Assembly: GCA_032191485.1 (NCBI GenBank)
Contig: JAVDOI010000016.1
Span: 4,377,719 to 4,441,718 of the forward strand
Length of the DNA: 64,000 nucleotides
Reading direction: 5' to 3'
Source of the DNA: Leptoclinus maculatus
Lineage: Eukaryota; Chordata; Actinopteri; Perciformes; Stichaeidae
Position 1 is the stretch's first letter, and every line of letters starts with the position of its first letter. A program made the translations under genes and the position numbers. Below the pieces are notes generated by a model. That model had not been told where the DNA came from and did no database searches. It saw only the letters and a program-made list of their open reading frames with translations. Shown here one piece after another: positions 60,922 through 64,000 of the stretch.

Positions 60922-61062
60922 GCTCATATCTGCGGCACATCGGTCGTGTCTATTTGTGTATTGTCTTGTCTTGTGTCTTGGCTCACCACAGCGGGGCTGT
61001 GTGACGTGGCGGTGCCCTGCTGTGTTGTGCAGTGTGACAGCGTAGGAGGGAGAGAGTGGGAA

Positions 61063-61097
<35 letters not shown>

Positions 61098-61613
61098 TGG
61101 TTGGTCAGGACAGCTTGGCAGCCGGCTGTAGGAACACCAGGCAGGGAGGGGAGTCATCGCCCTCGGCCTCCAGGACTGGACAGAGCCTCCGGGGCTGAGA
61201 TTAAGCACCCAGCGGGCTGCCGGGTGGGATGGAGGAAGAGGAGGAGGAGGAGGAGAGGGGAGAGGAGAGGAGAGCAGAGCAGAGCAGGAGGCTGAAGTTG
61301 CAGTTGGTTGTAGCTGCTGAGGACTGACGGTGTAAAAGGATGCTGAGGAAGTTGATGATGATGATGGAGGAGGGAGTTCCTGATGAAGAGGGACAGGTAG
61401 GGACAGGATTAAACCCTGTGGTGGAAAAAGACACAGAGTGAGGACAATGTGTGTGGGGGGGGAGCAGGGAGCAGATTGTGTTGGGATGTTTGCCTCCCCC
61501 GTCTGTCACACACAGGCAGCCTTGCCACTGCCAACATGACCAGCAGGGCAGGGGCATCTGTCTCCCCCCCCAGCTACCTGTCTGTCTCTCTCTCTCTGCC
61601 CCGAGACACAGCT

Positions 61614-61684
61614 CTCCTCCTCCTCCTCCTCCTCCTCCTCCTCCTCCTCCTCCTCCTCCTCCTCCTCCTCCTCCTCCTCCTCCT
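61614..61684. repeat. (TCC)n trinucleotide array, ~70 bp
   Basis: About 23 TCC units; the upstream 61230-61290 is GGA/GA-rich, so the two can pair as inverted polypurine/polypyrimidine tracts. Confidence 0.95.
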
Positions 61685-61992
61685 CTCTTCCTCTTCTTTT
61701 TTGTCACATGCATCATTCCTGTCTTACTTGTCGCCTTCTGAACCTGTTGAAACAGTGACGGACAAAGTGAAAGATGCTCTCGTATCATTACGTGGTGCAG
61801 TGGTCCTCGGAGCGTCTTGTGATAGTTTATATTCAGGGAACTAAGACTGTGGTTCCTCCTCTCAGGCTGCATATGAGCTCTGAGCAGCGTTCTCTGATAA
61901 AAAAAGAGGCCAAACTCTCCTTTTAGTTCATAGAAGTAAAGTAAAGAATTCTTAACCTCATCAATCATCTTCTGTAAGGTGTTTATGAGACA

Positions 61993-62150
61993 GTGGTGGA
62001 AGAAGTGTCTGATACCACAATATAAAATACTCCATTACAAGTTCTGCATTTATTATCCTACTGAAGTAATAGTACAGATTTATTATCAGTAAAAATTATT
62101 ATCAAAAGGAAAAGTATTCATACTCTAATAATGGCCGCTGTGAATTATGT
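61993..62150 (+). mobile_element. MITE copy 4 of the 'agtggtggaagaagtac' family (truncated)
   Basis: Starts ACAGTGGTGGAAGAAGTGTC, then 'gataccacaatataaaatactccattacaagt' and 'atcctactgaagtaatagtacag'. The right half is missing; a (TG)n giant array begins ~85 bp further on. Confidence 0.6.
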
Positions 62151-62235
62151 ACCGTATAATCTTACATATGATATTATGATTTAATGAGCTGAATTTGACT
62201 GTTGTAGTCTGCCAAAGTGGAGCTAGATTATCTAG

Positions 62236-62594
<359 letters not shown>

Positions 62595-62596
<2 letters not shown>

Positions 62597-62615
62597 TGAG
62601 TGAGTGAGTGAGTGA

Positions 62616-62657
<42 letters not shown>

Positions 62658-62870
62658 CAGAGGAGAGAGAGGAGAGAGCGAGAGAGAGAGGAAGTCGAGA
62701 GAGACGAGAGAGAGAGAGAGAGAGAAGAGATGAGATGAGACGCAAGAGAGACAGAGAGATGAGTGAGAGAGAAGAGAGAGACGAGAGAGAGAGAGATCGA
62801 GAGAGTACGAGAGAGAGAGAGAGACGAGACGAGAAGAGAGAGGGAGAGAGACGATGACCTGAAGAGATCA
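62595..62870. repeat. GA-rich polypurine tract, ~275 bp
   Basis: (GTGA)n leads into (GA)n and degenerate GAGAC/GAGAG units, directly joined to the TG array. Likely grown by slippage; H-DNA-type mirror symmetry is possible. Confidence 0.9.
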
Positions 62871-63080
62871 GAAATACAGCCTCTGTCCGCCTGACTAGAC
62901 AGGACCGAACGACCGACTGACCTATCTGACACTGAAGCTGACTGAAAGAATGATGAATAATGAGCTGCTGGTGGGAAATATCTTAACAGACATTCCACAT
63001 CCACCCCCAAACACACCTAAGCACGCACACTATTCATACACCCTTACCCCCAAACCCCAGCTGGAAAAACACCACCTCCC

Positions 63081-63121
<41 letters not shown>
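63081..63121. repeat. (CA)n microsatellite, ~40 bp
   Basis: Uninterrupted CA run. Confidence 0.95.
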
Positions 63122-63123
<2 letters not shown>

Positions 63124-63464
63124 TGTCGACTCCCAGTGTGCTGTGAAAGAGTTCATTGTCTGCAGGAGCGGTTTTGTCAAAGGGGACACACTAATTGGGA
63201 CGTCCTAGTACTGATCAACATTTTGCCTCATAACTGCACACACAACTTTCTCACCAAACATTGAAACATGAAAGTTGTGCCACAGTTCTAGTGAAAAACT
63301 AAAAGTTTGGCGTTTACTTTATTTCTAGAACCCCCCCCTCCAATACCAGTCAGGGCGGAAGTGAGATTTAAAGGACTGAAGCCAGAGGACAGAGGACAGA
63401 GAACATGAATTAGTTTTGTATGCAGATGACATGCTTTGGCTGTCCTCACTGTTAGGTTTTATGA

Positions 63465-64000
63465 ATAACTAAACAGTGACTTGTGACATATTGTGCTGTG
63501 AATTTTTTTATCACATATTAGTGATAATATTTTGTTTGTTTAAACTTTTAAAGACATGATATACTGTGACTTTTTAAAATGACCTTTTTCTGACGTACTA
63601 CACTATTGTGTGTGTTTAATGACATTTTATATGACATATGATATATTTGTTTATATTTAATGGCTTTTATTACATACTATGCTATGAATTTAAACTTTTG
63701 CAAAAGTCATCGTATATTATGTCAGAAAAACGCATAGTATAAGTCATCAAAAAGTCATCGTAGTACATACAATACTGTGACTTTGTATTACTATTTGTGA
63801 CATACTATACTATGACTTTTCATTACACACTATGCAATTACATTTTTATGTTTTAATGACGAACTAATATATTCCTTTTTTTTATACTTTTTAGGGCATA
63901 CTACACTGACTTTTTTTAAATGACAAACTTTACTATGACTTCTTAAAACATACTATACTATGACTTTTTTGTACTTTTTATGACATTAAACTGTGACTTT
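63465..64000. repeat. Degenerate tandem repeat with ACATACTATACTATGACTTTT-like units, runs off the window end
   Basis: Units built on 'cata(c)tactatgactttttatga' recur with variable spacing of about 20-45 bp (for example at 63577, 63772, 63791, 63810, 63912, 63932, 63950). Some stretches around 63700-63760 are in the opposite orientation ('aaaagtcat'). It resembles a diverged minisatellite seen in fish genomes. Confidence 0.6.

Noticed and set aside
61451..61741. Poly-Pro/poly-Leu open frames
   Set aside because: Produced by the (TCC)n array.

Overview
The window reads as teleost fish nuclear DNA. It has intron-rich vertebrate genes with GT/AG junctions, very abundant (CA/GT)n microsatellites, teleost-type tRNA-derived SINEs, LINE remnants and short inverted-repeat transposons. 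There are no bacterial-style operons and no CRISPR array. The organism is an inference; the two genes are identified from protein-level similarity recalled from knowledge of the vertebrate families, not from a database search.

Two genes lie in tandem on the + strand. (1) tnfaip3 (A20) is complete: a pair of tandem NF-kB sites at 6673-6697, a non-coding exon 1 ending at 6938, and eight coding exons from ATG 8671 to TGA 16645. The deduced protein is 840 aa, with an N-terminal OTU deubiquitinase domain (Cys107, His258, Asp74) and all seven A20-type zinc fingers. (2) sdccag8 (centrosomal/ciliary coiled-coil protein) starts at ATG 23715. I can follow 16 exons in continuous phase to 49529 (about 650 codons). 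The last ~50-60 residues expected for the family were not found, so the 3' end is either beyond 64000 or in a short exon I could not see.

Layout: 1-6600, upstream non-coding DNA with degenerate transposon copies; 6600-7460, tnfaip3 promoter, exon 1 and a CpG-rich block; 8574-16645, the rest of tnfaip3; 16646 to about 17.9 kb, its 3' UTR; about 18-23.4 kb, intergenic DNA with two strong hairpins and a transposon just before sdccag8; 23.7-28.6 kb, compact sdccag8 exons 1-13; 28.6-43.7 kb, a 15-kb intron full of microsatellites, a LINE remnant and possible conserved non-coding blocks; 43.7-49.5 kb, sdccag8 exons 14-16; 49.5-64 kb, non-coding DNA with very long GT, GA and TCC tracts and a degenerate tandem repeat running off the end.

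The most noteworthy signals are: a ~590-bp near-perfect palindrome (48581-49170) whose centre is occupied by a Tc1/mariner-like MITE; a ~205-bp (TG)n tract ending 6 nt before the tnfaip3 exon that carries the catalytic cysteine; a three-copy duplication of the 3' end and splice donor of sdccag8 exon 13; the tandem kB promoter sites of tnfaip3; and a perfect 18-bp hairpin between the two genes. The two genes have no known joint function. A20 is an NF-kB-induced cytoplasmic ubiquitin-editing enzyme and SDCCAG8 is a centrosome/centriolar-satellite scaffold.
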